64,000 bases of DNA from Stenogyne calaminthoides (GCA_037126765.1 JBBCBC010000167.1:36001-100000); one strand, 5' to 3'. Counted from the first letter of the stretch, positions 10,820-22,429 are shown. Numbers and translations are program-made. Notes: generated by a model from the sequence alone, not told the origin.

Positions 10820-11632
10820 CATTAGCCTTCAATTTCAAGAGTGTTTTCGGTGTTGTTACTTGATCCAAATGCTGTGTTATATAAATATGGTATATATACA
10901 TATATATGTATTTGATAACATTTGTAAAGTATATATCATTTTTTATGATTAACAATGCCTGATATATCTAAAATGCAATATGACTGTATGGTGCACCTGG
11001 ATGCACATGAGACTCACTCATACTTATTATGACATTCTTAAAGTATGATTATCTTTACTGATTAATAATGCCTGATTTTTCCTTTTCTTTTTGCAGTATT
11101 CGTGAATGGAATTGCGTGCAAGGATCCGAAGCTCGCACAAGCAAGCGATTTCTCCTTCAGTGGGCTCCACGTCCCTGGAAACACCTCTAATACCGCGGGA
11201 TCAAAGGTGACTCCAGTCAACATAGCTCAAATTCCAGGGCTCAACACTCTCGGAATCTCTTTAGCGCGTGTAGATTACGCTCCGTGGGGAATTAATCCTC
11301 CGCACACTCACCCTCGTGCAACTGAGATCTTGACTGTGATTGAAGGCACTCTGGAAGTGGGATTCATCACTTCTAACCCCGAAAATCGCCTCATCACAAA
11401 AGTAGTTGAGAAAGGCGATGTTTTCGTGTTTCCAGTGAATCTTATCCATTATCAGAAGAATACTGGATCTGTTAATGCTGTTGCTATTGCAGCTCTCAGC
11501 AGCCAAAATCCAGGAGTTACCACTGTTGCAAATTCAGTTTTCGGGTCGAAGCCAGCTATTGCTAATGATCTTCTTGCAAAGTCATTCCAGACTGATATCA
11601 AGACCATTGATTGGATTCAATCCAAGTTTTAG
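10820..11632 (+). pseudogene. Germin-like protein (locus 3) with damaged exon 1
   Basis: Exon 2 (11097-11632) is intact from its TTGCAG acceptor to the TAG. It encodes NGIACKDPK, an NTS sequon, box A (INPPHTHPRATEILTVIEG), box B (GDVFVFPVNLIHYQKNTG) and the usual QSKF end. Exon 1 is not intact. At 10820-10892 a stretch matching the first exon of the gene at 13.95-14.06 kb is recognisable (GAGTGTTTTCG and TTGATCCAAATGC), but the ATG is altered and the codons for the SPLQD region up to the first conserved Cys are deleted. The intron has also received a MITE fragment (10967-11026). Without a start and signal peptide the locus is probably a pseudogene, unless another first exon is used. Exon 2 is nearly identical to that of the gene at 15.4 kb, so the duplication is young. 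Confidence 0.8.
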
Positions 11633-11960
11633 GAAAATCTTGTGTTTCTTGATTCTTTTATTGATCAATTGTTTCTGTTCAATGTGTTTGGGATAGTCCC
11701 TTTTATATATTGTGATTTTTTAAACTTAATTATTCAAGGCGCCATTTATTTCATGACATTTGTGCTTAATCTATTCATTTTTATGAATGAATATCCTGCA
11801 TTTTCAAAGACTCATTTCATCCAAAGTTGAGGCATATCTAGTGAATCTGTTAAGTTTCGAAAGATATCAACAATTACATCGAACTAACACCTTTCAGGAT
11901 GAGTACTAATAACTTATGTACCAGTAACTAATACTCTCTGCAAATACCAAGATTAATACG
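11633..11960. other. 3' flank of GLP locus 3
   Basis: AT-rich DNA following the stop codon, with the T-rich 3'-UTR-like character seen after the intact paralogues. No other feature can be supported. Confidence 0.4.
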
Positions 11961-13095
11961 CACAATAACAGAATGAAAAACTCAAGAACACCAAATTTAC
12001 GTGGTTCGATCAATATTGATCTACATCAACGGAGGATCAGGAAGCAACTTCACTATCACCGAATCGATCAATTCTACAAATTACACTCAATTAACTCAAA
12101 AATTACACTCAAGAGATTCAAGCTCTATCTATTCTCTCTAGAACTAACTCTAATGAAACGATTAAATCTCTCAACACTGATCTGTGTGGATGAAGTCTCT
12201 GGATACAAGATGATCTCTCTCTTCTAACTTACTGGAATTAAACCAAAATAGTCTCATAATTATAAACTTTTTCAATTTAGTCCCACATGTATTCAATTTG
12301 ATTCAATTTAGCCCCAAACCTTCGGAGGTCGTGCTAAATTGAGCAAAACGATGTCTTTTTTTGGGTGCATGTAGGAATTTTGACCGGAATATGTAAGACA
12401 CGTGTCAAAACGACGTCTTTTTGGACAATTTTGAGAGACCTCCGGCATTTTGGGACTAAATTGGATCAAATTGAATACATATGAGACTAAATTGAAAAAA
12501 TTGATTATTATGTGACAATTTCAATAAAGGTGCAAAATTATGGGTTGATTTCACTCTAATTAAAGGAGGACCCGCCAGTTTCCACTCAATTGAGAAAGAC
12601 ACCGTCATGAGGTGCATGTGGTGTATGTGAGTTAGTTATAACTTATAACTAACTCCATTCCTTTACTGAACAGTATCAGTTCATCTTCATAACAGTATTA
12701 GTATTAGTTCCTTTTCATAACAGTATTAGTTCTCAGTTCAAAGGTCGAGAAAGCATTGATCTCTTCAGAATCAATTTCCCAGTTTCTCCATAATATTAAT
12801 TAAACGTTTTCTTACTTTAATGTGAGTTCTTAGATCTATGTACGTACGTTTATGTTTATTTTCATATTTATTAAAAATTATTATGCTCAGATTTTCATTT
12901 TTGTTTATCATCTTATTTATTTTACATTGTGAAGATAACAAGATGAGAAGATAAAGTTCAAGATGTATCAACTAATAATACTTTTAAGTGTTACAGCTGA
13001 TACTGTTGGAAAACTAATTAATATTGGTTCTGTATTCAGTTGTAACAGTTGTAACCTCTACTTCTGGCCGGAACCGACTCTCATATTACTCTGCT
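11961..13095. mobile_element. Possible LTR fragment interrupted by a foldback element
   Basis: The phrase TTTACGTGGTTCGATCAATATTGATCTACATC (11997-12028) resembles a block common near the ends of plant LTR elements, and the following 200 bp has the same character. After the foldback element at 12240-12545, promoter-like DNA continues with near-duplicate TAACAGTATTAGTTC phrases. I find no paired LTR, primer site or coding remnant, so this is tentative. Confidence 0.25.
12240..12545. mobile_element. Foldback/MITE-like element
   Basis: The left arm (about 12243-12310, ...TTCAATTTAGTCCCACATGTATTCAATTTGATTCAATTTA) pairs closely with the complement of the right arm (about 12465-12535). CGACGT/CGATGTC motifs occur near both inner edges (12352 and 12409). 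Non-coding. Confidence 0.7.
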
Positions 13096-13329
13096 TATAT
13101 TGTCATATAACAGAACTCATGTAATCACTTTTGATAGTATGACAGAATTGAAAAAACAAAATGGAAGTATAATGGATGATTGTAATATTTAACACCAGGT
13201 GAAATAAAACATCAAAGAATTCAACACAACACATGCACTCTCCTATTCTAAAGAATAACTTCTCCTGATTTCCTTCCAAAATTTCAAACACAAAAAAGTT
13301 ACAACGAACTTAACAACAATGCAGGATCT

Positions 13330-14064
13330 CTAAAACTTGGATTGAATCGAATCAATGGTGTTGGTATCGGTCTGGAATGACTTTGCAAGAAGATCATTAG
13401 CAATAGCTGGCTTCGACCCGAAAACTGAATTTGCAACAGTGATCACTCCTGGATTTTGGCTGCTGAGTGCTGCAATGGCCACAGCAATAACAGATCCAGT
13501 ATTCCTCTGGAAATGGATAAGATTCACTGGAAACACAAAAACATCGCCCTTCTTGAGAACTTTTGAGATGAGGCGATTTTCGGGGTTAGAAGTGATGAAT
13601 CCCACTTCCAGAGTGCCTTCAATCACAGTCAAGATCTCGGTTGCACGAGGGTGAGTGTGTGGAGGATTAATTCCCCAAGGAGCGTAGTCTACACGCGCCA
13701 GAGAGATTCCGAGAGTGTTGAGCCCTGGAATTTGGGCTACATTGACTGGAGTCACCTTTGATCCTACCGGATTAGAGGTGTTTCCAGGCATGTGGAGCCC
13801 ACTAAAGGAGAAATCGCTTGCTTCTGCAAGCTTCGGATCCTTGCATGCGATTCCATTCACGAAAACTGCGAAAAAAGTAAAATATATCAGGCATTATTAA
13901 TCATAAAAAATGATAAATACTTTACAGAAGTTAATCATATACATATATATACCAAGGGCATTTGGATCAGCAACACATAAATCTTGAAGAGGGCTATGAT
14001 CAGATGCGTAAGTAACACAACAAATCGCAACGAAAACACTCAACATTAGTACATTGGAGGCCAT
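13330..14064 (-). CDS. Germin-like protein, intact (locus 4)
   Basis: Predicted secreted cupin of 215 residues. Exon 1 is 13953-14064 and exon 2 is 13330-13865, with a GT-AG intron in phase 1. The start is the ATG after a short A-rich leader. Residues 1-20 form a hydrophobic signal peptide ending near Y-A|S. Cys30 and Cys45 are the conserved disulphide pair of mature germins, and N66-T-S is a glycosylation sequon. Box A carries His107, His109 and Glu114, and box B carries His155, the four metal (usually Mn) ligands. Box B reads FPVNLIH rather than the germin FPxGLxH. Germin-like proteins are wall hexamers; several have superoxide dismutase activity, whereas oxalate oxidase is best documented in true cereal germins, so no enzymatic activity is assigned. 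Length, intron position and all ligands are normal. It is divergently arranged with the gene at 15012. Confidence 0.92.
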
Positions 14065-14156
14065 TTTTTTTGTTAGTGGAGATGTAATTAATCAAAGCTA
14101 TGAATGAGTGAATTAAGTTTGTGATGGAGGTGGGAAATAATGTTACTCAAGACCTG

Positions 14157-14164
14157 GATTTATA
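14157..14164 (-). promoter_or_regulatory. TATA box of GLP locus 4
   Basis: TATAAATC on the minus strand, about 95 bp upstream of the ATG, giving a plausible 5' leader of some 60 nt. Confidence 0.6.
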
Positions 14165-14476
14165 CTAGTAAAATATCATGACATAATAGTCGATTTTCGC
14201 CGTCTTCCTTGTTATATGTCGAGCGTGTGGAAAAGGTAAAAACGGGCCCTGCAACTATTTTAATTCTTCAGACATTCGAAATGAGAAATTAAGGACGGCA
14301 TAAAATGCGAAAACGGGATTAAATTTAAATAATAATAAAAAAAAGGATTCCTGCATAATTACAAGAAAGTGATTTTTACCCTTATCTTTGCAATTCAACT
14401 ATGTATAGTCGGGCAGCAAACAGACAATAGTTTGATGATAAAACTAAGAAAAAAAAACGCCGGTTTATACAAAATT

Positions 14477-14788
14477 GAGTTAAATTCATTTTGGTTTCAC
14501 ATGACATGGGACCCCACGATATTGGTCTCAATACTCTCTACTTTGGTACCCGTAAGAATTTTTTTTATGCAGTTTTGGTCCTTCCGTTACGGAATCCGTT
14601 AAGTTTAACTGCACTTTTGGTCCAAAACCTTGTATTATGCGACCAAATTAAACTGCAGCTGACTTTAACGAAAAACATAACGGTGGGACCAAAACTGCAT
14701 GAAAAATGATTTTGGGACCAAAGTGGTGGGTGTTGGGATCAAAATCGTGAGGTACCGTGTCCTGTGCGACCAAAAATGAATTTAAGTC
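14477..14788. mobile_element. Foldback element, family shared with 29419-29713
   Basis: The left end GAGTTAAATTCATTTTGG pairs with the complement of the right end (ACCAAAAATGAATTTAAGTC). Inner arms repeat the phrase TTTGGTCC...GTTACGGAATCCGTTAA and its complement. It occupies the middle of the shared promoter region of the two intact germin-like genes. A second copy interrupts the region upstream of the GLP remnant at 28.8 kb. Confidence 0.75.
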
Positions 14789-14916
14789 ATACAAAATTAT
14801 AATACTTATATTTCTTCTGACTCTTTCAATGGGATTAATTTAAATATAAAGAATTGATCAACACTATATTCGCCGATAGGACGACATTTTGTCTCGTCTG
14901 GGTCGACTATGATAAG

Positions 14917-14923
14917 TATAAAA
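14917..14923 (+). promoter_or_regulatory. TATA box of GLP locus 5
   Basis: TATAAAA, 89 bp before the ATG at 15012, in good position for a leader of about 60 nt. Confidence 0.6.
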
Positions 14924-15011
14924 GTATGTATCCGTAATCTTAATTCCAAACTCAAAAGGCAACTAGCTAGTTCAGAAATTAGTTAGTTGAATTCCAGAAA
15001 CAGAACACATC

Positions 15012-15947
15012 ATGGCCTCCCATTTTATCCTAGTTGGAATTCTATTGGCAGTTTTTTCAGTTGCTTTAGCATCAGATTCAAGTCCTCTTCAGCATTTCTG
15101 TGTTGCAAATCCCAACGGCCCGGGTAGGATATTTTATTTATATAGCATGATAATCTTTAATTAACTAAACACAAAAACTTCATGGTGAATGCGGAATCAC
15201 CGTTCAGTATACGAAGTAATACTGTTTAGCATATGAAGTGTCACGCATAGCTATTAATTTCGAGAAAAATAACACGTAATATCTTTTGAACGTGATACTT
15301 CATATGCCAAAAGATGATATTTTGAATACGAGAGTCCATGTATAATTGACCTACTATTACATATTTGCATTTAAATTTGAAAATTTGCAGTTTTCGTGAA
15401 TGGAATCGCATGCAAGGATCCGAAGCTTGTACAAGCAAGCGATTTCTTCTTCAGTGGGCTCCACATGCCTGGAAACACCTCCAATCCCGTAGGATCAAAG
15501 GTGACTCCAGTCAATGTAGCCCAAATTCCCGGCCTCAACACTCTGGGGATCTCACTAGCGCGTGTAGATTACGCTCCATGGGGAATTAATCCTCCGCACA
15601 CTCACCCTCGTGCAACCGAGATCTTGACTGTGATTGAAGGCACTCTGGAAGTGGGATTCATTACTTCTAACCCCGAAAAACGCCTCATCACAAAAGTTCT
15701 TGAGAAAGGCGATGTTTTCGTGTTTCCAGTGAATCTTATCCATTACCAGAAAAATACTGGATCTGTTAATGCTGTCGCGATTGCAGCTCTCAGCAGCCAA
15801 AATCCGGGAGTGATTACTGTTGCGAATTCTGTTTTCGGGTCGAAGCCAGCTATTGCCAATGATTTACTTGCAAAGTCATTTCAGACTGATACCAAGACCA
15901 TTGATTGGATCCAGTCCAAGTTTGAGTCTGAGTTATTGTTCCTTTAG
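15012..15947 (+). CDS. Germin-like protein, intact (locus 5), C-terminal extension
   Basis: Predicted secreted cupin of 222 residues. Exon 1 is 15012-15123 and exon 2 is 15391-15947, with a phase-1 GT-AG intron. Residues 1-20 are a signal peptide (MASHFILVGILLAVFSVALA). Cys30 and Cys45 form the expected disulphide, N66-T-S is a sequon, and His107, His109, Glu114 and His155 are the metal ligands. It is very close to locus 4 in exon 2 but its exon 1 differs clearly, resembling the remnant at 8.2 kb instead. The usual end QSKF plus TAG has become QSKF followed by GAG, so translation continues seven residues (ESELLFL) to the next TAG. Residue 134 is Lys where the paralogues have Asn (PEKRL versus PENRL). 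Likely role as for locus 4: an apoplastic, oligomeric metal-binding protein; enzymatic activity not assigned. Confidence 0.92.
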
Positions 15948-16559
15948 TTGATCATATTGTTGTTATTTAATGTGAATTGATAAACTTATTGCGTTGTTTC
16001 TTTCAAATGTTTATTTAGTTGTAACACTATCTCAACTTATTAGTGTCAGCTATGGTTGAAAGGTTACATTTTCCTAGCTTAATCCATGTATGAGAGATCA
16101 AATTGGAACTAACTTTGAAATTTTCTCTGTTAAAAGCATGCTTCTATACTGTTTCTTACAGTTCACAACTGGAAAGTTGTTTTAAAACCTTACAACATTA
16201 GGGAAGATAGATTTTTTTTTTAACTGTCAATTTTCATAAATTGAAAATCTTTCTGTTACTTTTAATTGTTCGATATTTTAGTCGGATAACCGATCATAGT
16301 AGGCGAAACATCTAACGATGTCATGTCAAGTCTTATTTGCGGATAAAATTAATGTCGAAAATTAAAATCTATATAACTATTTCCAATTCGTAAAAATCGA
16401 TCTAACTAAAATCAAAATAGGAGTAACTCACTTGACTAAAAAATATATACTCTTAAAAAACGAGGACCAACATCTAGAGTGTACAATGATCCTCAATGAA
16501 AATCATATTGTTAATTACAACCCTTTACAAATATTTATACAAATTAAGAACCGTTAAAA
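15948..16559. other. Interval between GLP locus 5 and LINE
   Basis: 3' flank of the germin-like gene followed by AT-rich DNA. No coding, repeat or RNA feature can be supported. The 5' end of the LINE to the right is not defined by any target duplication I could find. Confidence 0.4.
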
Positions 16560-17369
16560 CCATCGTTTCCAATAGCCTTGATGAGATGGAGAAAGAGGCC
16601 GGGATAAATGAGCATGTACCTCTAGTGGACCCCACGGTGTCAGCAAGAATACGCAGGGGGAGGAGCAGGAAATTATTGGGGGTGGACCTAATTATTTGGC
16701 TAATGGGCCGTCAAAAAAGCCCAATGAAGCCTTGGAGAATCAGTAATGGTGAAAATGAGCAGGCCCATTTTTCTGGTAAAATAAGCCCAAATCAGTGTGA
16801 TAATAATTTGTGCAGCCCAAATCTAGACAGCGAAGGCCCATTTCGGGTAAGTGAGTCCACTGTAGTACCTCCTGATAATGGACAGAAGAATGAGGCGAAC
16901 ACTCAGATCCCCAAATCCCTAATTTCTCGATCTATGGCAAATCGACACTCAAAAGGGAGAAATCGTAAAAAGCAACAAACTCCGTTCGACAACGGCGATG
17001 TCGGATTCCAATAAACAGGAGGCTACGGAGAAGAAACAATGGAAGAAGAGAAAGTCTGGGCCTTCGAAAAAGGCAAAGAAAAAGGAGGAGAAGAAGCAAT
17101 TAAGCGTTTTTCTGTCTGATATTGTGTCATCAGAGAATATAGAGGGTCGCAAGAAAAGGAAAAGGTGTCAGGGTGGAGATTGATCATAAGAGTGGTCACA
17201 TACAGCAGGATACCGAAGAAGCATTAAAAACCTTGGAAATTAGGCAACTTATGGGGTTGTCTTCCTCAGAGGGGGTAGAACAAGTCAATAGATTGTTGCA
17301 CAATGGGGAAGGTACCAGCGGCACACAAGCTGGAAAGGACAAGGAGTCAGATGCATGGATTAATTAATG

Positions 17370-18140
17370 AAGATAATGAGCTATAACATCAGGGGCTTGG
17401 GGAGCAGAGCTAAATGTAAGGAGGTAAAAGAATTTATTAAAAAATTTCAAATAGATTTCGTTTTCTTCAGGAAACAAAGAAGGAAATTGTTGATGAGTTT
17501 TTAGTGAGGTCTATATGGGGAAATGTGTAATTGTGGGTGGACATATAGGGAATCAATGGGAAGGTCTGGGGGAATTTTATCAATTTGGAATTCTGATTGT
17601 TTTAGAGCTGGAAGTTGTTGGCACGTGCAGGGGGCAATTGTAGTGGTAGGAAGTTGGGGGTTATATGAAGCGGAATGTTGCATTACCAATGTGTATGCTC
17701 CGTGTCCGCTGCAGGATAGAATTGTACTATGGGAGAGGATCCAAACTATGGTGGAACAGAACGAGGAGTGTTGTATTTGTGTGTTAGGGGACTTCAGTTC
17801 AATAAGGCGAGAGTCAGAAAGAGCTGGAACAGGATCTGCCATTAATAGGAGGGACATTCGAACCTTTGACAACTTCATTAGAGACACGGGGATGGTTGAT
17901 TTACCTCTTCACGATAGGATTTATACGTGGTACAGCCCGGACGGCATGTGCAAAAACAGGATTGATAGGGTCCTTCTCAACAATAATTGGCTGTTGAAAT
18001 GACCAAACTCGCACCATAAAGCCATCGGGAGATCCTTGTCAGACCATTGCCCGGTTTTTCTTGAAATCAAAGTAAAAGACTGGGGCCCGAAGCCATTCCG
18101 ATTTGTTAACGCTTGGAGACACAATGCTGGGTTCAGAGAT
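17370..18140 (+). pseudogene. LINE endonuclease domain, frameshifted
   Basis: An apurinic-like endonuclease starting MKIMSYNIRGLGS. A one-base loss near 17470 breaks the QETKK motif (read here as RKQRR). The next frame (17523-18002) covers GGILSIWN, TNVYAPC, LGDFSSIR and RIDRVLLNN, then a stop at 18001 precedes SDHCPVFLEI. In active L1 elements this enzyme nicks target DNA; here it is broken. Confidence 0.8.
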
Positions 18141-18959
18141 TTTGTAGTGTCAAAATGGAGAGAATATGAGATTTAGGGGAGGGGAAGCTTTATACTTAAA
18201 GAAAAATTCAAGTTACTAAAGGCGGATCTGAAAATCTGGAATAGGGACGTGTTCGGCTCATTAGACAGGAGGATAGAGGAGAAGAGGAAAGAGATCCTTA
18301 GAATTGACACGATTGATGATGTGTTTGGGCTGGACGAGGCAGAAATAATTAAAAGGAACGAGACCCAAGCTCTTCTTCTTAGGGACATCAAATTCAAAGA
18401 TAACCTATTGAAACGAGAGAAAAAGGGCGATGGTGATGAGTTTCTTTCATAAAAAAATGGATTCGCCATAAAGATGGTGATGCTAACACAAAGTTTCTTT
18501 CATAAAGTTATCAACATGAGGAGAAAATGGAGAGAATATGAGATTTAGGGTGGGAGTTTCGATTGAAAAATAAGTTACTAATGGTGTGAAAAGAAGAGGA
18601 GGTTCGGTCAAAAGAGGAAGAGGCACATTGGAGTTTTTCAAGAAGCATTTTTCAGCCGAGACAAACTCACGGCCAGGTCTAGTTGCTGATTTTTGTCCAA
18701 AAAGAAAATGGCCCGATGGTGATGCTAACCAAGTTTTTTTCTTCAACATGAGGAGAAAAAAAGCAAACATTCTGTGGGGGGGGGTAATAACAAGAGGTAA
18801 AAAAGAGGCACATTGGAGTTTTGTGATAGTTCAAAGAGTCGCCAGGGGTCCAAAAAGAAGCCCCGGGTTCAACTTTGGTTTCTTGAAGGATTTTGGGATG
18901 TAATTCAAAAGGGAGATTTCTTTTGGTTTCTTGAAGGATTTTGGGATGTTTGAGGAGTT

Positions 18960-20027
18960 TCATGAACACGGGAAGTTCGTAAAAGGGTTGAATCCTTCAT
19001 TCATTGTTCTGATTCCAAAGAAAGAAGAGGCACTTGAACTTTCGGACTTCAGACCAATTTCTTTGATCAGAAGCATTTATAAAACGGTGGCTAAGGTGCT
19101 TTCGTTGAGATTATGCAAGGTCCTCGATTCCATTATATCCAACAACATAGTGCATTCATTGGAGGAAGACAGATCTTGGACATCGTAGTGGTGCTTAATG
19201 AGGTGATCGAAGAGGCCAAGTTAAAGAAAAAGCAGTGTCTACTCGTGCAAAAGCCTACGATTCGGTGGAATATGGCTTCCTGAGATTGATCATGGAGAGG
19301 TTTGGATTCTCGTGCAAATGGATCAAGTGGATTATGGAGTGTGTCTCATCAGCCCATGCATCTGTCCTTATAAATGGGAGCCCGACGGAGGAATTTCACT
19401 TGGGAAGAGGACTTAGGCAAGGGGACCCTCTTTCCCCCTTCCTATTTCTGATTGTCGCTGAAGGGTTGAGCTTGATGATGCATAAAGCCATTGATAGAGG
19501 TCTTTATACCCCGATGTCTGTAGGGGAGAGACAACATTCAAATCTCACACCTTCAGTTTGCAGACGATACCATATTTATTGGCAAAGCTACGATGGAGAA
19601 TGTTTTATTCCTGAAGAGCTTCATCATTAATTGGGAGTTGGTTTCCGGGTTGAAAGTCAATCGAGATAAGTGTAGTGTAATCGGGCAGAATGTGAACACT
19701 GAAGAGTTACAAGCTTTTGCTCAGGTTCTTGGTTGTCAAGTGGGAGAGGAGTCGTTTAATTATCTGGGTGTAATTATGGGAAGTGCACACCGAAAGGCTT
19801 CCGAATGGAACCATGTGATACAAAAAATCCGGAATCGTATGAGGAAATGGGAAGGTCTAAACCTCTCCATCGGGGGGATACTTATACTGATCAATGTTGT
19901 TCTATCGTCGTTACCGGTTTATTACTTATTAATCTATCGTGCTCCTTTAAATGCTTTGAGTGTTATTGAGAGTTTACAAAGATCTTTTTTTTTGGGGGGT
20001 GGGGGTGTGAGAGCAACAAGAAAATAA
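18960..20027 (+). pseudogene. LINE reverse transcriptase domain, frameshifted
   Basis: Reading pieces in three frames: NPSFIVLIPKKE and DFRPISLIRSIYKTVAKVL (18987-19140), KAYDSVEYGFL (19250), GLRQGDPLSPFLFLIVAEGL (19410-19470), LQFADDTIF (19553-19580) and NYLGVIMG (19760). These match the order of L1 reverse transcriptase motifs. Frameshifts fall near 19185, 19250 and 19550. The FADD catalytic box is legible, but no single frame spans the domain. Confidence 0.82.
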
Positions 20028-21756
20028 AGTGGGTTTCTTGGAAAAATATTTGTAAGGATAAATTTGTTGGGGGGGGGGGGTGGGTGGGTGGGCTAGGGGT
20101 GAAGGATTTGGAATGTTTTAACAGGGCGATGGATGTGGAGATTTTTCCACAGTCCGGGGAGCTTATGGGCTAGAGTGATTCGGTCGAGGTGGGGGGAGTA
20201 TGGGGGGCTGGTAGGTAGTAGGGGGAGAAGAGGAAGAGTCTCGAGTTGGTGGGGTGAGGTAATAAAGGCGGTGGGTAAGGGTAAGGGTAACTGGTTTTTG
20301 TCGGGCATGGTTAGAGTAGTGGGGGATGGGGGCAGTACTCGGTTTTGGGATGATATTTGGGTAGGAGATAGGCCGTTAAGGCTGATTTTTCCTAGACTTT
20401 TTAGATTATGTCTTGATAAATTTCTTTGAGTGTGAGGGAGATGGGAGAGTGGAGAGAGGGAGTTTGGAGGTGGAGGTGGAATTGGAGGAGGGAGTTGTTC
20501 GAGAGGGAATTACTTGTTTTAAATAACTTAACTGATTTGGTGAACAGGTGCACTTTATTACAGGACAAGGAGGATGAGTGGGAATGAAAATTCAGCCGGA
20601 TTGTACAATACAAAGGCAGCCTACAACCATCTAATGCAGGACAACACGGAGAGCAACGAGGAAGACAGAAAAGTGTTTAAGCAATATGGAACATGTTGAT
20701 CCCTTCCAAAGTGAGCATCCATTCGTGGAGAGTATTATGGGAACAGATTCCAACAACTACTAACCTCAGAAGAAGGAATGCACTCCCACAAGCCCCTAAC
20801 ATTCTCTGTCCGTTTTGCAATAATTTACAGGAAACCGTAAGAAATGTTCTTTGAATGCTATTTTGCGTTTCGTGTTTGGATGGAATGTGTCAATTGGTTT
20901 GAGATTTGCACGGTCATGACATCCAACCCAAAGGTAAGTCTACTCCATTTTAGTAGACTTATTGGAGGGAAGGATGTGAAGACTCTTATGGTAGGACTAT
21001 GGGAGTGCATTACTTGGACCCTATGGAAAGCCCGGAATGCCATATTTTCCGGAATGAGAGAAGCGAGATCAAGGAGATTGTGGAAGACATACAGAGAAGA
21101 TTGTGGAGTTGGACTAATGTACGAAGACCTTGGAGACACAAAATTTCTTTTATCGATTGGTGTAGCAAGCCTAGAGCAATTCTTGAGTAATCTTGTAAGA
21201 GGACTTGGAGACTCGGTTTTGATTTCCGGATTTGATTTTTTGTTTCTTTTTTGAGGCAATTTTCTGCCTCCTCATTGTAAAATCGGGTATGTCTCATACC
21301 TAATTTTCAATTAAATATCTTTTCCGATCAAAAAAAATCAACCACCCACTCATTAACGAGATTAGTACAAAAATATCATCGAGATCATACAATACCTCCA
21401 CCACCCATCTTCTCTTCTTCCATTTCTTATTATCATTCTCATTTTATCCATTCACACAAATCAATTTTTACATTAATTAGAATATTAAAAGACTTTTATA
21501 TTCTTATATTCCTCACTAATTAATTACAAAATTATTAGTACTTCAAAGTCATTTATTAGGGAAATTTTAGAAAAAGAAGATAAATTTGCATTGGTATTAT
21601 CATATTGACAAATAAAAAAGAAAAGACACCATTATGGAAAAATTAGACAATAAATTATGAACTGAGGGATAATATACTAATCAAATTTTGTATATGCCTA
21701 CAGAGAAAATTCACTTTAAATGTTATCATCACGCCATTCGGCCGCTGACACATAGT

Positions 21757-21972
21757 TGAGTAACACTCATGTGAACCAGGTTCACACATGAGCTCTATCA
21801 TTGTTATGTGTAAAAACTATCACTGTTATGCACAAAAATTTTCACTGTTTAAAAATATAAAACATTTTCTAAACAGTGATTGTTTTTGTTCATAACAGTG
21901 AGAGTTTTTATATATAACAGTGAAACTTAAATAACCGAGTTCATAGCATGAATCAGGTCTATACAAGTTTTT
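21757..21972. mobile_element. Hairpin MITE with AACAGTGA motifs, copy 1
   Basis: A palindromic arrangement: AACTATCACTGTTATGCAC and TTTCACTGTTTAAA on the left are mirrored by TTTCTAAACAGTGA and CATAACAGTGAGAG on the right, flanked by GTGAACC/GGTTCAC sequences. A second copy lies at 28052-28292. Confidence 0.65.
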
Positions 21973-22429
21973 GTCTGTATAGTTAATTAAATGTGGAGGC
22001 TTTTTTCCCACTCTAGTTTAACTTAAATATTTCCTTTGCATTTATTGTACTCTTTTGTATCGTCCTATTTTTAGCTCACTCTACCATTTCATAGCTCATT
22101 AATCGTGACAAAATGGTGTTTACCTATACAGGTACGCATTAATTCCGACGAAAAAAAAATTCAAAGTTTATGTGCTGCTACACACACATTCACATATATG
22201 GATGTGTATATATTTCATTCAGCCGAAATAAAGAAAAATAATTTAATCGTTGGTATACTTTCATTCACCTTCATTTCACCGATTATTTAATTTAATTTAA
22301 TTTTTTTTTACCAGGGTTTCATATAAGATTTTAATTTTCACACAGTTTTACGTTTCACTTTTAAATTACTTTACTTAATTTATCTAATTAAGTTGTTTCA
22401 TTGGTTTTATTTTTGTGTACTAACTACAG

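Larger units (their letters stand above)
16560..21338 (+). mobile_element. Decayed L1-type LINE (non-LTR retrotransposon)
   Basis: The order is that of a plant L1. An ORF1-like basic C-terminal part (about 16580-17360) is followed by an endonuclease beginning MKIMSYNIRGLGS at 17370, with GDF at 17791 and SDHCPV at 18039. Reverse transcriptase follows at about 18980-20020 with DFRPISLI, GLRQGDPLSPFLF and the FADD box at 19561. An RNase-H-less tail contains a zf-RVT zinc-binding region (about 20600-20900). The 3' end is a short AT-rich tail ending ATCAAAAAAAA at 21330-21338, typical of LINE 3' ends. Frameshifts and stops occur throughout and the 5' end is undefined. The segment at 18440-18960 is scrambled by local duplications. 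Inactive. Confidence 0.88.

Noticed and set aside
11261..15800. Open frames antisense to germin-like exon 2 copies
   Set aside because: They recur opposite each paralogue only because the sense codons are conserved, and show no protein motif.
20273..20300. Telomere-like GGGTAAGGGTAAGGGTAA
   Set aside because: It is not the plant TTTAGGG repeat, is only three units long and lies inside the LINE.
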